Below, piece after piece: positions 24,740 through 39,700 of a stretch of DNA of 64,000 bases. This DNA comes from Cinclus cinclus (Eukaryota > Chordata > Aves > Passeriformes > Cinclidae), in assembly GCF_963662255.1 (NCBI RefSeq), contig NC_085056.1, positions 6,824,216 to 6,888,215 of the forward strand, given 5' to 3'. The position numbers and the translations under genes were made by a program. Every line of letters begins with the position of its first letter. Position 1 is the stretch's first letter. The notes beneath the pieces are model-generated. The model saw nothing but the letters and a program-made list of their open reading frames with translations, was not told the origin of the DNA and did no database searches.

Positions 24740-27700
24740 GTATGGGAAGAGTCCAGCTGGTGGTGCTGAAGCTTTGCTGGTGTGTGGGAGGGTTTTGGCT
24801 CTGCCATCTTTGAGCATCGTGTGAGGGAGAGATCTGCACTGGTGTGAGGTTAGCTGGGTTACTCAGGATATTCCTCAAGGAGCACTGTTTTGTTTCCAAA
24901 ATCACAGGCTGAAATCATCTACCGGATGGTCAAATGCAGAAGCCATTCTTGTGTTTTTGAGAGTGATTTCCTGGAAAGTGGGCAGAGGAAGGATGAAAAC
25001 AGAAGGTGGCTGTTACAGAAAGAGAGATATCACTGTGTGTAGAGCACTTTGCTTTTCTCCCTGGTCTCATTTCTCCTCTCCTGGGGAGTAGATGAGTTGT
25101 ATTCACTGCAGGGACCTTTAGTGGGGACAGAAAATACTCTGCAGCCACAAACTTTGCCCTCAGCTTCCTACTGTAAAGCTGAACTCATTCAGTACAAGAG
25201 AATAGATTTATTCTGTGTTTATGTTGTTGTAGTTAGGTGAAGAATTAGTCCCTTTAACAAATCTGATATTGCCAGAGGGTTTTTGTTAGCCTCCCAAAGA
25301 CTGTGCTCTACTTATGGACCAGCAGAAGAGTTAAGGCAAAATCCTCCCTTTCTGTACCATGGAAGATTTGGAGGACAGCACACGTGGGTGATGAGGTTTT
25401 GGGAGTGACCAAATATTTACTGCTCTTCTTTTCTTTTCTGCCAGGTCACCCTCTGTTCCAACACTGTCAGAGAGTACGAGCTGGAGCTGGTGGTGGACGT
25501 GGTTGGTGTTGGCAAGAAGTTGTTGGCACTGCCCCTCACAGCCAGGTACTAACGCTTTCCATGCAGTCTTTCCTCATCCATCCAGCACCAGCACACTGCC
25601 TGGCTGCAGGTCCAAAGGAGAAGTGTTGCTTAATGTGCTGCATCTGCCCATCTAGATATGAGAACAGCGCTAGAAAAGCAGCCCATGGTGAGATGCCCCC
25701 CTTCTCACAGCCAGGCATGGCCCTAGGCCTTTTTCTAAAGGGAGCATTAGCTGGTGGCCTGGGATTTGGTGCTTGAGTTGTAACAGATTTTCCAAGGGCT
25801 GTCTTTCCTTTTTACTGCAAGTGGTGAACTTGCGCTGGGTTGTGACCACCCTGCAGCATTGGTTTGGGACAGTGAGTAGCCTGCTGAGAGCTGGGCTCTG
25901 CTTCACTTCAACAGTGCACGTGCAGTGGGGAAGAGGCTCAAGGCAGCAGTGGGGAGGGGAAAAGATCTTGGGAAGAGGAATATAGCCCTTGATGTGGCAG
26001 GTGGGCTCAGGTTTCACTGCTTCCCTCTGGTTCTTTTAAGTAATATTCTCAGAGTTGAGGCCAAAAGTTTTTGTTGCTGCAGCCAAACTCCATCCTGCTG
26101 TGCTGCTGTGGGCATCAGTTTAATGACAAGAGAGATGCAGTTCCCTTTCCCAGGCAGAGCCATCCAGTGAGTGCCTGGGCTGCAGTTTTGTCAAGCAAGT
26201 GCAAGTGGGGACAGTCAGTGTAGAGACCTGTGAGGTAAAGAATCAAGGGAGCTGTAGGCACTGGAAGAGGTTGATCACCCACTCTGTGGGCCTTGTGCCC
26301 TCCACTGCTGAAGAGATGACTCAGTTTTCAGGCAGGACAACAGTGCTGTAGGAGAAGAGGGAGTGATTTTCACTGATACACCAGTCTTGTGCTCCTTGAG
26401 CTTTAGTGGGCACTGGTCCTCATTGGCAAGTCTCCCCCAGAGCTCATGGACCACTGGGACTATTGGAGGATTCCTTGCAAGTGTCCTTGGCCAAAGAAGG
26501 GGCAAAGCTGCAAAGACAGCTCTGGAATAGGGCATGTGCTCTGCCTGGGCACTTGGAAGCCTCTGTAGTACTGAGCCTTAGCGTTTGCCCCTCCTTGACA
26601 AGAGGTGTTTGAATAAAAGTAAGTGAAAGGTGATCTATCACTGTAGGACTATTAAATCTCTATTCGATTTGACAAACATCTTATGGCTCCATTCCATGCT
26701 CTTTGAGGACAAAAGCTCTCAATGCTCTCAGTATCTCTAATTGCCTTGGGGTCATTTCTTTGCTCAGATGCGTTGTTCCTGCACTGCGAGTGCTCAACCC
26801 TGTCGTGAGGTTTGAGCGCTGCTGCCTAAAGTTCCCTTACGAGGAGAAGGTGACCCTTGTGAATGACAGCGACTTTCCTGGCTGCTACGGTGTTCTCCCT
26901 CAGGTTTGGGCTTGCCTCCAGCTCCTCCCCTCGAAAGCTACTGGGCAGGTTATCAGGGGAATAAAAGGCTTTGGATAAGACCTTGCTGGTTTCTGCTCAA
27001 ACCTAAAGGTTTGCTAAGAGCAGGAACCTACCTGAATACCAATTTAGGAAGCAGTTTAACATCTTGAGGAAGATGTTTATATTCTAGTCTTTGACTTGTT
27101 TTCAAGTGGGAGAGCTTAGAAGGTTGTGAAAATCTGATGCAAGGAGGCTGCTAGCACAGAAATGGGTGTCTGTGAATGCAGCAACTTTTGGACCCTGTGG
27201 GGATGCTCAGCACCTACATCTTGCATCTTGTTTTTTGCCTTTTTGCTTTCTCCTGAGGATTTTTACAAGTGTGTGTGTGAGTTGCTGATGTGGTAGACAT
27301 TAAGGAGTTCAAAGTTTCCTCAGCTCTGAAGATGCTTTTGCTTCTGTCCCTTGTAGGAACAGAAGGAGAAGGTTGCTGCACGGTACTCCAGCTCTATGCC
27401 ATCTGGGATTATCGAGGCTCACAGCTCGGTGGAGATCCCAATAACACTTGAGGCCCAGCAGCTGGGAGTGTGCAACATCACTGCTGAGGTCGCCGTGTTT
27501 GGGAGAGAAGGATCCCCACTGGTGAGAGCCAGGGGAGATGTGTGCATTGAGCAACTCATCCCAGTGGGGCGTAAAGTGGACAGGGATTCTTCCAGGAACT
27601 TGTGATACATGGCTGGTGTGGACAAGGACAGAAGGGATTGGTGGCACAAGCAGCAATTTCTGCCTAGAAAAGAGGAAGAGTGGAACCCTCATAGGTGGCA

Positions 27701-30700
27701 ATCTCAGTGCCTGGCCCAGCACGTAGCTCCAAATCTGGGAGATGGGATAACAAGCCCGGTCTGAAAGCCAGACCAGTCCCTGGGTATCACACTCTGCTGT
27801 GTTACCACATGAACACAAGTGCTGCTTCATGACAACTGTTTGGGATCACATAGGGACATCCCTGACTCCTGCTAAAGCAAGCACTGTGTACATGGCCACC
27901 CTGAAGGGATGTTTAGTGCAGAGCTGGATTGAGGCCTCTCTGAAAGTCAAGTCCCTCAGATCTGAGAAATATCCATCATATCTCCTCAACAGAAGCCCAG
28001 CCAAAGACACACGAATGTACACACAACTTGCATCTGGAGCACAGACTTTGCTTGTTTTTTCACCAAGTTTGGAAATGGATGAGGCAAACAATTCCTGAAC
28101 TAAGGTTTCCTAAAAGAGGATTCAGACATATGTCATAACAGCAACAGTGACTACAAAATGTAGGCCCTGTCTGCCAGGCATGGTTGCTCTTCATCCCTAA
28201 ATAGTCTGATTTTTTGACATTACCACCCCACCAAAGCCAGCAGTGCTGCAGGCTGTGGGGGTGTGTGTGTAGCAGTAACACTGAGGACAGAGTTGCCATC
28301 TGCTTTTATTCTTGTTCCTGTGTGTCCCGTTGCCTGTAATGCTGGTGTACAGGGCTTTTCTTGTCCCTTCTAAAAATACTGTAGATGAAGTTTTTGGGTT
28401 TTTTGATATACCTTTTCCCCAGTGAAGTTATATCCCATTGTTATGCCCTAACTGAAGCTGGGCCAGGCATCCTCCAGGTGCTATTCTGCTCATCTCCAGA
28501 GGGCTCTGCCCTGCTTTTGCTTGCCCCACCGTCATCTGGAAGCAAAGGCAGCTGGTGAGGCACAGATCCTCCCTCCAGCTTCTCCTTCCAGGGAGCCTTG
28601 GGCAGCATCAGCCAGGCTGCAGCCCTCTGGGCCTTCCTTATCCCAGAGGGATAAAAGATCTATCATCATGCAAGGCTTTAGTTCCTTATTCTTGAGGTAC
28701 CAGCCATGGTACATAATTTTCGGTTCCTCTTTGCACACAGTCATGTATGTCCCAAAGGGAAGTGCATTTCTCCTTCTAACTGAAGTGCACTAACTGAGTG
28801 CTGCTCCTTCTAACTGAAGGTAATTCTGGCAGCTGTCAATGCCATTCCCTCAAGTCAGACATCACTAAAGGTTTTACATCATGGAGGCTGGTTTCTTCTG
28901 TAGTTAAATCATACTTCAAGCCTTCCAGTGAATCTTATTTATGTTGTGAGTTTTATGCATTCAAAGTCCTGTGTAAGAGTTGAGGTGGTTTGAACCAGTA
29001 AAATCCAGCAAGACTGAATAAATTCTCCTGATTTCCACTGGTGTGAGCAGGTAGTTTAGCAAAGGGATCTGTGTTTCTTGTCCCACCATCTGTGCCAGCT
29101 CTGCAAGAACAGCCCTTTAGGGTTTCAGACTGTTTTAAAGTCAGTTCAGACTATTTTTAAAATAAAAAAAATACTTGAACGATGCAATTACTAATAAATG
29201 CCCTTTATTAATATATCTGAAAATTACACATAAGCATGAATTGAAGGCAGCTAACTTTGCCTTATCTCTACTCTGCAAAGCCTGGTTTGCTTCTGACTTG
29301 TGCTGGTTTCACTAGTGTAGTTTTGAGACTGTTAAACAACTTAGTGTTCAAGGATGGCTGTGCAGCCACAAAAGTTGGGAAGGTGGTTTGGGGCAAGATG
29401 GAGCAGTGAAGGAAGCAGACAGGAGGTAGAGGAAATAGCAATGTGAAGGAGGTGTGAAGAAGCAAACACTGCAAACACCAGTTCTTTGTCTCCTGATAAG
29501 GGGCGCTTGTGGCTTTCAGGTGGGATCATTGCAGACCCCATACTTGCTCCAGGCCTTCTGTTTCAGTCTACATCACTGACAACTTCTAACAGCCATACGT
29601 ATCCCCAGTCTAGGAATGCTGGCTAAGTTTTTAAAACTCTCCTTGTTTAGTATTTTTTTTAATCTTTTCTACTTTCTTCCATGGAACAGGAAATCCATTT
29701 ACAGTGCATTGGCCAGGGACCGGTGGTCTGTGTCCATCCGAGGAAGATAAACTTTGGCACTATCCGAGTCTTACAAGATATTTCCAAAATTCTTCAGCTC
29801 TCTAATCAGACTGACATTCCTGCACCCTTCTGGGTAGAGATGGTAAGTGCCTGTGGGGCTGTTTTTCAGTGAAAATGGCTGTTTAGTAGCAGCCCTTGAC
29901 TTGTTTTTTGTATGCAATGTTTCTGTATTGTTCAGTGTGAGTGGAAGTAAGATATTTCATCCGAGTGCAGCAAGGGGATCCCAGGCTTGACTCAGTGAAA
30001 TAGTTGGCAAAGAGATTGGAGCAGAAATTAGTCTGTATCATGTTTGCAAGTTCTCTCCTTATTTTGTGGAAGATACTTAGCTGTGCAAGTCATGGTTTTG
30101 AAGCTCTGAGATCAAGAGAAGCCTGTGGCACTTTGCTCCTGAGAGGGCATGGATTTCCCCATGGATTCCCCATTCCATCTGCATTTGCTTTGTGTCAAAC
30201 TTCTGTTAATGGCAGAAACCATGGTGTGAGATCTGGCCTCAAAGCGCTAGAGGGAAGGCAAGTTTCACAGCTCCTGTGGATCAAACCTGTAGGGCTGTTG
30301 CACACAAATGCACTTGGGAGGGTTGTGCACCCCCAGAGCCTGTGGTCTCTGCAGCATTGCAGAATATCTCTGGAGATCACTTGCAGAGAAAGCCTATTTA
30401 ATTCATAGAGGTTACACAGGGGGGGATGAGTGGCAGGGCTGGAGCTGTAGCTGCTCCTCTGGCAGGAGGAGCAAGGCTGGTGCAGCCAGGCAGGGTACAT
30501 GGCTTGGGGCTGAGTGGGATGTGTTCCCTGATGGAGGGTGCACTTGTGAGAGGCTTGAAAACAGCTTTCAGAAGATGTTTGATCTTCTACATCTTGGTTT
30601 CACTTCCGGAGCTGGTTAAAGCCAGCCCTGACACTGTGGAATTGTTTGTGTTTGTGGATAAAGCATTGGGTGTTGTGTGAGAGTACAGGCTCAGCCTCCT

Positions 30701-33700
30701 GGGCCAAGGAGGAGTGGGGTGATTTTTCCTCTTGCTGCTTTTCCAGCTGTTTGGGGGATAAATGTAAACAGTCCTTCAGGGGCTGTTGAGAAGCAGTGAC
30801 AGCCCCTTGGGAAAGGGAACTTTGGTGATGGGGTTTTGCTCAGCTGGCTTTGCAGAGTTATTCTTCAGGCTCTTAGCAATGTCTTCCAGCTGTGTGGTTG
30901 CTGGGCTGGGATTTGAGCAGTCCTGGCTTCTTCTGGCCTTGAACCTTTGTGCAGACCCAGCTCTGCTGTCAGGAAGCCAGAGAGAGTAAATAGTTTCCCT
31001 TGGCAAGCACTCCAAAGAGAGAGTGGAGGGAGAATAACCTTCTATGTGAGGATGTGCATCCCTTGGGTTGAGCAAAACTGGGCTAATGACACGAGTCTTA
31101 AAGGAGAGTAAAATACAGGTTGTGTAAGCTCTTGGAGAGTTGCTGTTGCCAGACTCTGTAGGTTTAGAGTAGGTTTAGAGTAATAAAGGCTTTATGATTT
31201 TTATCCTCTCTTTAGTCCTCCTGTTTCCCGCACCTCTCAACAGAGCAGAGTCCATGGTTTCCCTCCTAAGTTTGTGTTTGGCTTGTCTTACAGGCTGAGA
31301 AATGTTCACACTGGAGGATTGAACCCAGTAAAGGAGTTGTCCCCCCTAAGTCTCAGGTGTCTGTGATTGTCACAGCAAACCTGGATGACACAAAGAAATT
31401 CCGAGACAAGGTGAAGGTGTTCATTGAGAACAGCCCTACAATGATCATCTCTGTCCAGGCTGAGGGTATTGGCACCACAATTGTCACTGACAAACCTCTT
31501 GCTCCAAAGTTTGACTTTAAGCCCCACTTCAGGTAGGAGACTCTCAGCTTCCACTTCTGCTGTGGGCTCAGTAAGGAACAATTTTTCCATAGTCCTTAAG
31601 GCTAGATCTTCTTCAATACTCCAGCTCTCTTTCCCTGAAGCCACAGGAATTCCTTTAGAAATACATCATCTGAGAGCTATTAGATATCCTAGAAAGCCAT
31701 AGAAATGGAAAAACTGGAAGGCCTGACTGTGGTTGAAGCTTTGAGCCTGGGCAGCCTTTTGGGTGGAAGTTTTATTGCAGAGTGTGCAGTCAGGGAATGC
31801 CATCAGGATGAAGCTGAAGCTGAGAGATTGCAGGGAAATGGCAGCTCCCATGACGTTTTCCATCTCTGCTTCTCTTCTAGCTTCACTTCCTGCCATTACC
31901 AGTTCAAAATGACGAACAAAGGACGCCGCATCCATTGGCTGTACTGGAGAACAGAAGGTTTCAGCATCTTTAGGCGCAGCACTCGTCCCCCTGCCCTCAG
32001 TGGCCCCAAGAGTAAAAATGCTTCCCAGAGCCCCAGACCTGGCAGCCCCGTGTTTAAGCTGTGGCCGCTGCAGATGGAGCTGAGGCCGGGCCAGAGTGTG
32101 GAGATGGTGCTGGAAGGCTGCTCCAGCACTGCCCAGGTGAGGCCCCTGCCAAGGGCTGAGCCTTCCCCCTATCAGATCCCCTCCACTGAGGCTGCTTCTG
32201 CAGCCCCTTGACGTTTGCCTGGGAAAAGGAGCAAGTGACTTCAAGAAACTGTTTTAAGGCCACAGGTTTCCATGGCAGCACCAGTTGCTTTCCTTGCTGG
32301 CCACCATCAGTTGCTAAGGCTTTTTTGTGTTTCCATAGCTACCAAAACCTAGTGCTGATCCCAAAATACAGGCTGACGGAAATACTGCTCCTTCAGGGCA
32401 AACAGGAGGTTACCAGTGTTGTGTGCTGAGGCAGAAAGGAAGGGCAGGGAAAGTGAGTTACACTTAAGACTAGAAGCCAGGTAGGAAGTAAATTAAACAA
32501 ATTCCAAGCGCTTTATTCGGGAGAAGCAAGGAGTAAAACAAAAGCCCTGTGAAGGGTGGGAGTGTCTGGGAACAGCACTGCTTTTCCTCTGCAAACAAAT
32601 GTGAGCAGAGGGCTGGTCTAGCTCCGAGTCCCGGAGGAGGAAACCACAGTGTGCCAGCTCTAATGATCAGTGTGATGTCCATCCACGAGGGGAACTGTTC
32701 CCAGCGATCATTATAATTGAGAAACTGACTTTTGTCAACTCTTCTATTAGTGCTTGCCCCAGTCTCTCAGCCAGCCCTGGTGTCCCAGGGGCAGCCAGGT
32801 TTTGCAGTACCCTTGGAGAGCAACTCAAAGGAAGAGATTTTAGCAGAGTCTGGGACCTCGACCTTTCTTTCCAGGGGAAATGAAACTCTGCACAGAAACT
32901 GCCAGCTAACCCTGGTATGCATTCCCTGGCTTCAGGATTCCTGGGAACAGATATTTAGAATAAACAGGCAGCAGCACAGAAAGAAAAGAGAGCTATTGAG
33001 GAGAGCAGAGATTAATTACAGTTACTAATTAATAAGTGACAGGAATAGGACCCATGGGTGGGTGGCAAGGCAGTGTGGGGCGTTTGGCCTGCCAGCACGC
33101 ACTGGGTGACAAGTGAATCTTGCATGCAGGAGGTGAAGGAGCGGCTGCTGTGTTATGCTACTGTGGGGAAAGAGACAGCAAAGAAACAGATAATGCAAGT
33201 GGATGTCACCTGCAAGTTCATTTTGCCTGTTGTGCAAATGTCTGCCAGAGCAATCACTTTCCGTGTGGAAAAGGTAAGTCTCTGGATTGCATCCTGGCAT
33301 TTTAAGGTGTAATTATTAAATTGGCTGGAAGTAAATAGAGATGTATGCAGTTCTGGTGTTGAAAAATGTGAAATGCATCGGAAGGGGAAGGAGGTCCATG
33401 GCTACTTGAGGTTGTTTTCCCTTGTCTCCTGTTTGTGTAGAAACCCAGTGATGTCCTGACGCTGCAGTACCAGCCTTTGTCTTTTAAAAATGTCTGCTCG
33501 CTGCCATTCAGCATTGTGCTGGACTTGGAGCAGCCGTTCCAAATCTGCAGTGTGGACCAGCAGCCCCTCCCTGCAGATTCCAAGGTGAGCATCTGTGGGC
33601 TCACTCAGTGGGGTTTGAAGAGGAGGGATGTGGTGGTGCATTTCTGTTGGGAGGTCCTCAAATAGAGAAGTTTTTTCTGTAGTGCCAGCAGTGGAATGGC

Positions 33701-36700
33701 CTGAACTGAATCAGCAGAGTGCTGAAGGAATCAAAATCACATTTGAATTGGGAGTATCATCCTGGCTCTAAGACATGAGGAGAGGGGGGCAGGAAAGCAG
33801 ATCAGGGTAAGCCACACAGTACAGGTGTCTCCTGGAAAGCATCCCAGCTCTCCAGCAGCCATCCCCTTGTATTGCTGCTGAGCACAGAAACGTGAGCCTG
33901 AGAGAATCTCAGACCAGAGAGTGGGGTCTGCAGCAGATCCTCACTGTAAAGAAATGAGGGTGAACCAAGAATCCCACGCTGGGGTCACACTTTGAACATT
34001 TACTGTTTCCTGCTGTCAGACCCTGGGACTTGATCACAAAGGTGATTAATGCTTTTCATCTCCTTGCAGCCCATGATGCTGGATGTAGGGGAGGAACTTC
34101 ATCTCTACATCCAGTTTAACCCAGCTTATAAGAAGAATTTGAACAGCCGGATGGTAAAGAGGGTGCTCAGGATGCGCTTCATGGAGCATCCTCATGAGGA
34201 GCAGATCACTGTTCGGGGAGAAGTCTACTTCCCAAATCTCCATCTCCAGGCTGAGGCCGTGGACTTTGGCTGCATCATAAACCACACGGAACAAGAATTG
34301 CATATGGAGATGACCAACTGCGGTCCAATTCCTGCCCAGTACCACTGGTCATTCCTGACAGACCGCCAGGTGAACACCATAAGGTATGTGCATCATCCCT
34401 GTGCTGCTCCAGCATGGACCTGCTCCAGCCTGCTTTTGGAGTGGCTGTTCCTGAGCTCAACACCCCAGTACCCAGCCAGGGGCCGCATCCCGGTGAGAAG
34501 CTGCTCTTGCAGGCATCTCTCCCACTACAAGTCCATGATCATAGCTACGTTATTTTCCAGGTTCAGGCCTTCACCACCTCAGTTCAAACAGCAGTCACCA
34601 AAGAAGAAGGGAGGCTTTCCAAGGAGACACTCCAAGACTGAACATGTGGAGGAGCTGACCAAAACCCCAAAAACAATAGAGGACTCTGCCCAGCAGCCAG
34701 CAGATGCAGAGGACTCCCTGGAAGCAGAGGTAGATTTTCTTGTGCACCTACCGCTTGCATTGCCTCCTCAGCTTGCCACCAAAAAGTCATGCTTGTGCCA
34801 ACATCCCTTTTTGCTGCCTTTCTGTCCTGTGCCCTGCCTGAGTGCTGGGGGCACCCAGTTCCCTCACGCAAGTTTGATGCAGGAAGTGCTGATGGAGCCC
34901 AGGTCTCATCTGTGCGTGGGCTTGGACCCACACTTGACTGATGGCATGAACATTTCCACACTTGATTTGTGCCCAGGTCTCTTTTTCAGCTGCTGCTGCT
35001 GCTGTGGTGAGGTGGTGGAGCCTGCAGCAGAGAGATCTTGCTCAGAGCAGCCAGCTGCTCGCTGCAGCCTGTGGTGCTTGTTTTCCAGGTGCTGTCATCC
35101 ACTGCTGTGGACCCTCAGAGGCCGGTGAGGAAGTGGGGATTGGGTCAATTCTCAGAGGTGAAGCACCCCAACCCTGGCATGCAGGAGGTAAGTGGGAATC
35201 TGTCTCACTTCCACGTTCCCAATGTGAGAAGCAGTTCTGTAGCCCCACTCCCAGTAGTGGCCCTCAGCATTGCTCACAGAGGGGGCTCACATCCCTCCAA
35301 GCCCATCACAAAGCTGTGCTGAAGCAACTGGTCACTGCAGAGGCCACGAGGGATGTTTTGTAGGGCTGCCCCAGGATGCTCCCTGTGCAGTATCTGTGGA
35401 TGACATTGCTCCCATTTACCTCATCAGGTGGTAGACAGGATATTTCTTTAGGAACTTTGGCTGTAGCAGCTTGGGATGGAAGCACATAAATCAGGGAGAG
35501 AGGGAAAAGCCTCAGAAGTCACATGAGCTGGGATCAAGTCCTTCCCTAGCTCCAAGGGCTCCCACCTCCAAGTCTCCTGCTTTTCTGAAGGCAGTGAGAA
35601 TTGTTTCCAAATAAAAGTTCTGCAGCAGAGAGAAATTCTTGCTGTCAGGAGATATTCCAGTTTATTTGAATGTAGTGTATACTCATGGATAAATGATTAT
35701 GGGAGAAGATTTCCCCCACGGTCCCTGCTCTGCACAGTGCCATGGACACAGGATGAGATCAGGGTGAATCTGGCTGTGTTTGGAGAACAGGCCCCTCCAG
35801 CCATGACTGTACTTCACTCCAAGACACTTCTGTTCTTCTGCATCCATTTCCACACTCAACACCTTGATCTCTCCTCCCCTCCCCTCAGGTTTTTGATGTC
35901 CGACCACTGTGGGGTGAGCTGCAGCCAGGACAGAGCCAGCTGGTCACCTTCACCTTCTTTGGCCACGCCAACATCGTCGCCCGTGTCACAGCACTGTGCC
36001 ACGTGGAGGGAGGCCCCACCTACGAGGTGGTGGTGACCGGGGAGGCTTCATGCCCCAGCTACCAACTGGATGTGGAGGAGATTGACTGGGGGCTGCAGGT
36101 ACCACAGGCTTCTCCTGGCACAGCTCCTTGTCTTGGAATCATGGCCAGTGGGTTCCTGCCCATCTCAAATCCAGGCTCTCTCCCCTTCTTGGTTCCTGTG
36201 TTGGTTCTGGGGCTTAGAATACAACCTTTGAGAGACAAGTCCAGCATCCAAGCTGATTTAAAGTGGCCATCTCCACCCCTCCCCTCCCTTTCCCCCTGGC
36301 TGAGGGACATCACACTGTCCTCCTCAAGGCACCTAACACGACCTCCCGGGGAAGGCAGGATCCCAGTGAAGATGTCCAGAGGGACATGCCCCTGAGACAT
36401 CCCTCCACTGATCTGCTCCTAAAGCTTGAGCTCCAAGGAGATGCTCTTGTATAATGCTTTTTCTTAATCCACAAAATAATCCAGGGAGGAAGTTGGGCTT
36501 TCAGTCCCTCAGTATCTGAAGACAATGGCCCAGAATAATCCCCACTTTACTTCTTTTCAGTTAAAAGCCCACAGATATTTCCAGCTGCTGGCCTGTCTGT
36601 GTTGCCCTGTGTGTTTCTCTTGTTGCCTGTATGTTTCTTGCCAATATTTGCATGCAGGTGCCTTTTCTTCTGGAATGCCTCAGTGCCACCTCCTTTGTTT

Positions 36701-39700
36701 CTCCCAGCTGTTGGTGACTCCTTAGAGTGCAGTGTCCCCTGGTTCATTTATTACTGGCCCTTACACAGTTTTACCACCTCTCTGTAGTTGCGTGTTTGCA
36801 TTGTGGCTGTTTGCTTTCAACCCCATGAAGGAGGAAGGAGATTGCCAGCATCAGGCCTGTATCTATAACTTTCCCCACTCTATCCTCTCTCCAGGTGTTT
36901 AACAAAGTCCTCAAAGCAGAAGTCACCCTGCGGAACACCGGGGTTATTGAATTTACCTACATGGTGCCAAACCCCAGCACTGGCACTGCAGCAAACCCTC
37001 TGCCTGGTGTGCCCCTGGCCATGCCCAGCACAGTGAGTAGCACAGATCATTGGCTCTGGCCCTATGTCAGGTAGCCCAGGAGAGGGTTAAAGGAAGAAAA
37101 CAGGGAAAGAAGGAGGGGAAAAAAAGTGTGAGGGGGAACCCCCAATCCCAGCCCAGAGAGACAGGGCTGTAAGCAATTGCTGCTGGGGGCAGAGCTCAAG
37201 CAAGTGCTCACCTGCTAGACTCCCCCATGGCCTTGGCTGGCAGGTAACACTGGCCAAAGGCATGAATGCTGAGCTCTCTGGCTGTGCTGATACTGGAGTG
37301 GGGTGATGCTGGCTCTTCTGAGGGTTGCTTTTTCCCTTGTCCCTGCTTCGCTGCTGCCAGCACTAAGCAGCATTTACATTTTCCTTTCTTAGGGTTGAAG
37401 CTCCTTTGCTAGAAACTGCACAGCATCTCTGCTGGTTCTTTCCTCCTCCAGCTTTGCTTCTCTGCAGGAGCTTTGTGGGGCAGTGAGGGGACCAGGGAGG
37501 AGCAGGGCTAAAAGTGCAAGGAAAACAGTTTTCAGCATCCCACCATCCTAGCTTCTCAGTCCTGCCTTGATGTGTTGGAGCTTTAGCAGTATTCCTGTCT
37601 TTGGCCTTCTTTAGAATGGGAAGGGGAAGCCAACTATGGCTTTCTCATTGTTTCATGTGTTCTTGTGCAAGGGATGTCATGCTGATGCCCTCCTCCTGTG
37701 AGCACCTGCAGACACAGCCCTGCGTGGGCTGTAAAGTCAGTTGCTGTAACAGCATCCTGGTACTGGCAGCTTGGCTGGGCTCCCTTTCCCCTTTAGGGGG
37801 GAATGATGCCTTAAGGTTTAGCTTTCATATTTTCCAGATTCTGCACTGCATTAGTATTATAACTCTGAACTTCATATGACGTGTTAGCAAGTTCTCCTCA
37901 CAGTTTAGTCAGAGAAAACAATCCTTTTCCAGACTGAGAACCAAAGACACTGTTGCAGCTTCAAGTCCAAAAAGTAAACAACAGTGAATTGAGGAGAGAA
38001 TCTGGGAGGATGGGACTTCATAACCTGAAGCTATAATTGGACAATGAACCTCAATATATAAATGGACCAAAACTTATAAAAGTGTGAAAACTCGTGACAC
38101 ACTGTGCATCTTGGGTGTAGCCTTGTCCAGGCTCCTGCACTGCCCAAGGTGTATCCTTTGAAAGCCTTTTTAATAAATACCTACTTTGTTCCTTTAATGC
38201 TGTCTAGCCTGTGTTCTAGGTAGCCTCTTTAGGCATCAGCTGCAGCTGTGTTGTGTGCAGGAGTAACTCAGGAGACCAAGGGGCAGGGTTTGTTCTGCTC
38301 AGCTGCTTCTCCCTGCACTGGGAACGGGAATGGGGAACCAAGGGTCCAGCCCAGTGTGCCAAGGAAAGCTGCAGCTGTGTCCTGTCACCCAGAGCCGTGT
38401 TTTCCTTCAACCTCACTGGTGTGAGCCCAGCCTGGGGCTTGGACAGCATTTCTGGTAGCCTAAAGAGCAGGATGGCCCTTCCTGCCACCATTCTCATCCC
38501 CAGATCTCATCCTAGCCTCTGCTCCTGCATTTCCAGAGATGTATGTTTGAAAGAAACTGTAAGTCAAGATGCACATGTAACCACAGAGGCAGAAGGTGTT
38601 TTTGTTGAGATCATAATAAGGGGTCAGGCCCTTCAACACCAGCCTGGAATTGCTGATGTACTGTGACAGGGGCTGCTGGCCCTCCTGAGGCATTTCTGCA
38701 GGTATTTCACTCCTTTTCCACAGAACATGGCTCTTGCTGGCAGAGGGTATATGCCATGAGCAGCAGAGCTCTCATCTCATCTTCTAGATGAGAGCCTGTC
38801 TTCTCAGCCTGTCTGTCACCTAAGCCATCCTCATGAAACTTTCTTTGATGCATTTCCTCCTCTTCTTTTGTCCCTGCAGGGTTCCATTGCACCTGGCAAG
38901 GAGCAAGTGTTGAAAGTCTATTATCTGCCAGGAAAGCTAGGAGTCTTCTGCAGGACTTTCCAGGTTCAAGTGGCTCATCTGGAACCAGCAGAAATCCACC
39001 TGAAAGGAGAGGGGACCTTCCATAGGATTACCATGAACCCACCCTGTACATTGAAAGGTGAACACTGTTTATCTTCTTCCTCTGGTTTTTCCCCCACTAC
39101 AGCACATTGGGCAGCTCCCACCCATCTCCACTAAGTCTGGAGGTTGCAGGGCTGCCAGACCAACATTTGACCTTTCTGGTTGCTTCCTGAGTCTTGAGCA
39201 GTTGAGCCCATTTGGGCTATCTCCCAGGAACCATCCTGCAGATCTCGCCAGCATATTGTTGGAGGCCTGGAGGCCTCTCTTTTCCCAAGAAAAGCTTGGG
39301 AAAGAGAGGCTGGCAGGGCTTTTGGCAGGTTTGGATTTGCATGACATTGCAGGGGATGAAATGATCCTCAGTGAGGAGGAAGGTAAATGAGAGTCAATAT
39401 CAGGATTCAGAGAGGAGCAGCAGCATTCACTTTTCATAGATGGCTTGAGGTGTTTGTTTCTGGGAGAGGCCAGTTTTGGGCAATGGGACTTCATATCTTA
39501 AATGGGATTGGTAATGCACACACACTTCTATTTGTGGATAATTTTTCCTACAGGAAATGAAAAATCTGAGAATATACTGAAAAAGATAAGACAAAACACA
39601 GGACTACACATAAAGGGGAGTGCACCATCTTTTCCGCTGGACATTATGGACTGGGAGGAGGTACTGCAAGAGGAAGAAGAAAACCCAAAGGAAGAAGAAA

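Noticed and set aside
32470..33030. Possible second, reverse-oriented LTR (a GAATAAAGCGCTT motif on the minus strand)
   Set aside because: No matching terminal inverted ends, TATA box or target duplication could be placed, so it is not called.
34049..35128. A single 359-residue open frame
   Set aside because: It contains real HYDIN exons 21 and 22 plus read-through of introns; splice sites and HYDIN homology define the true exons.
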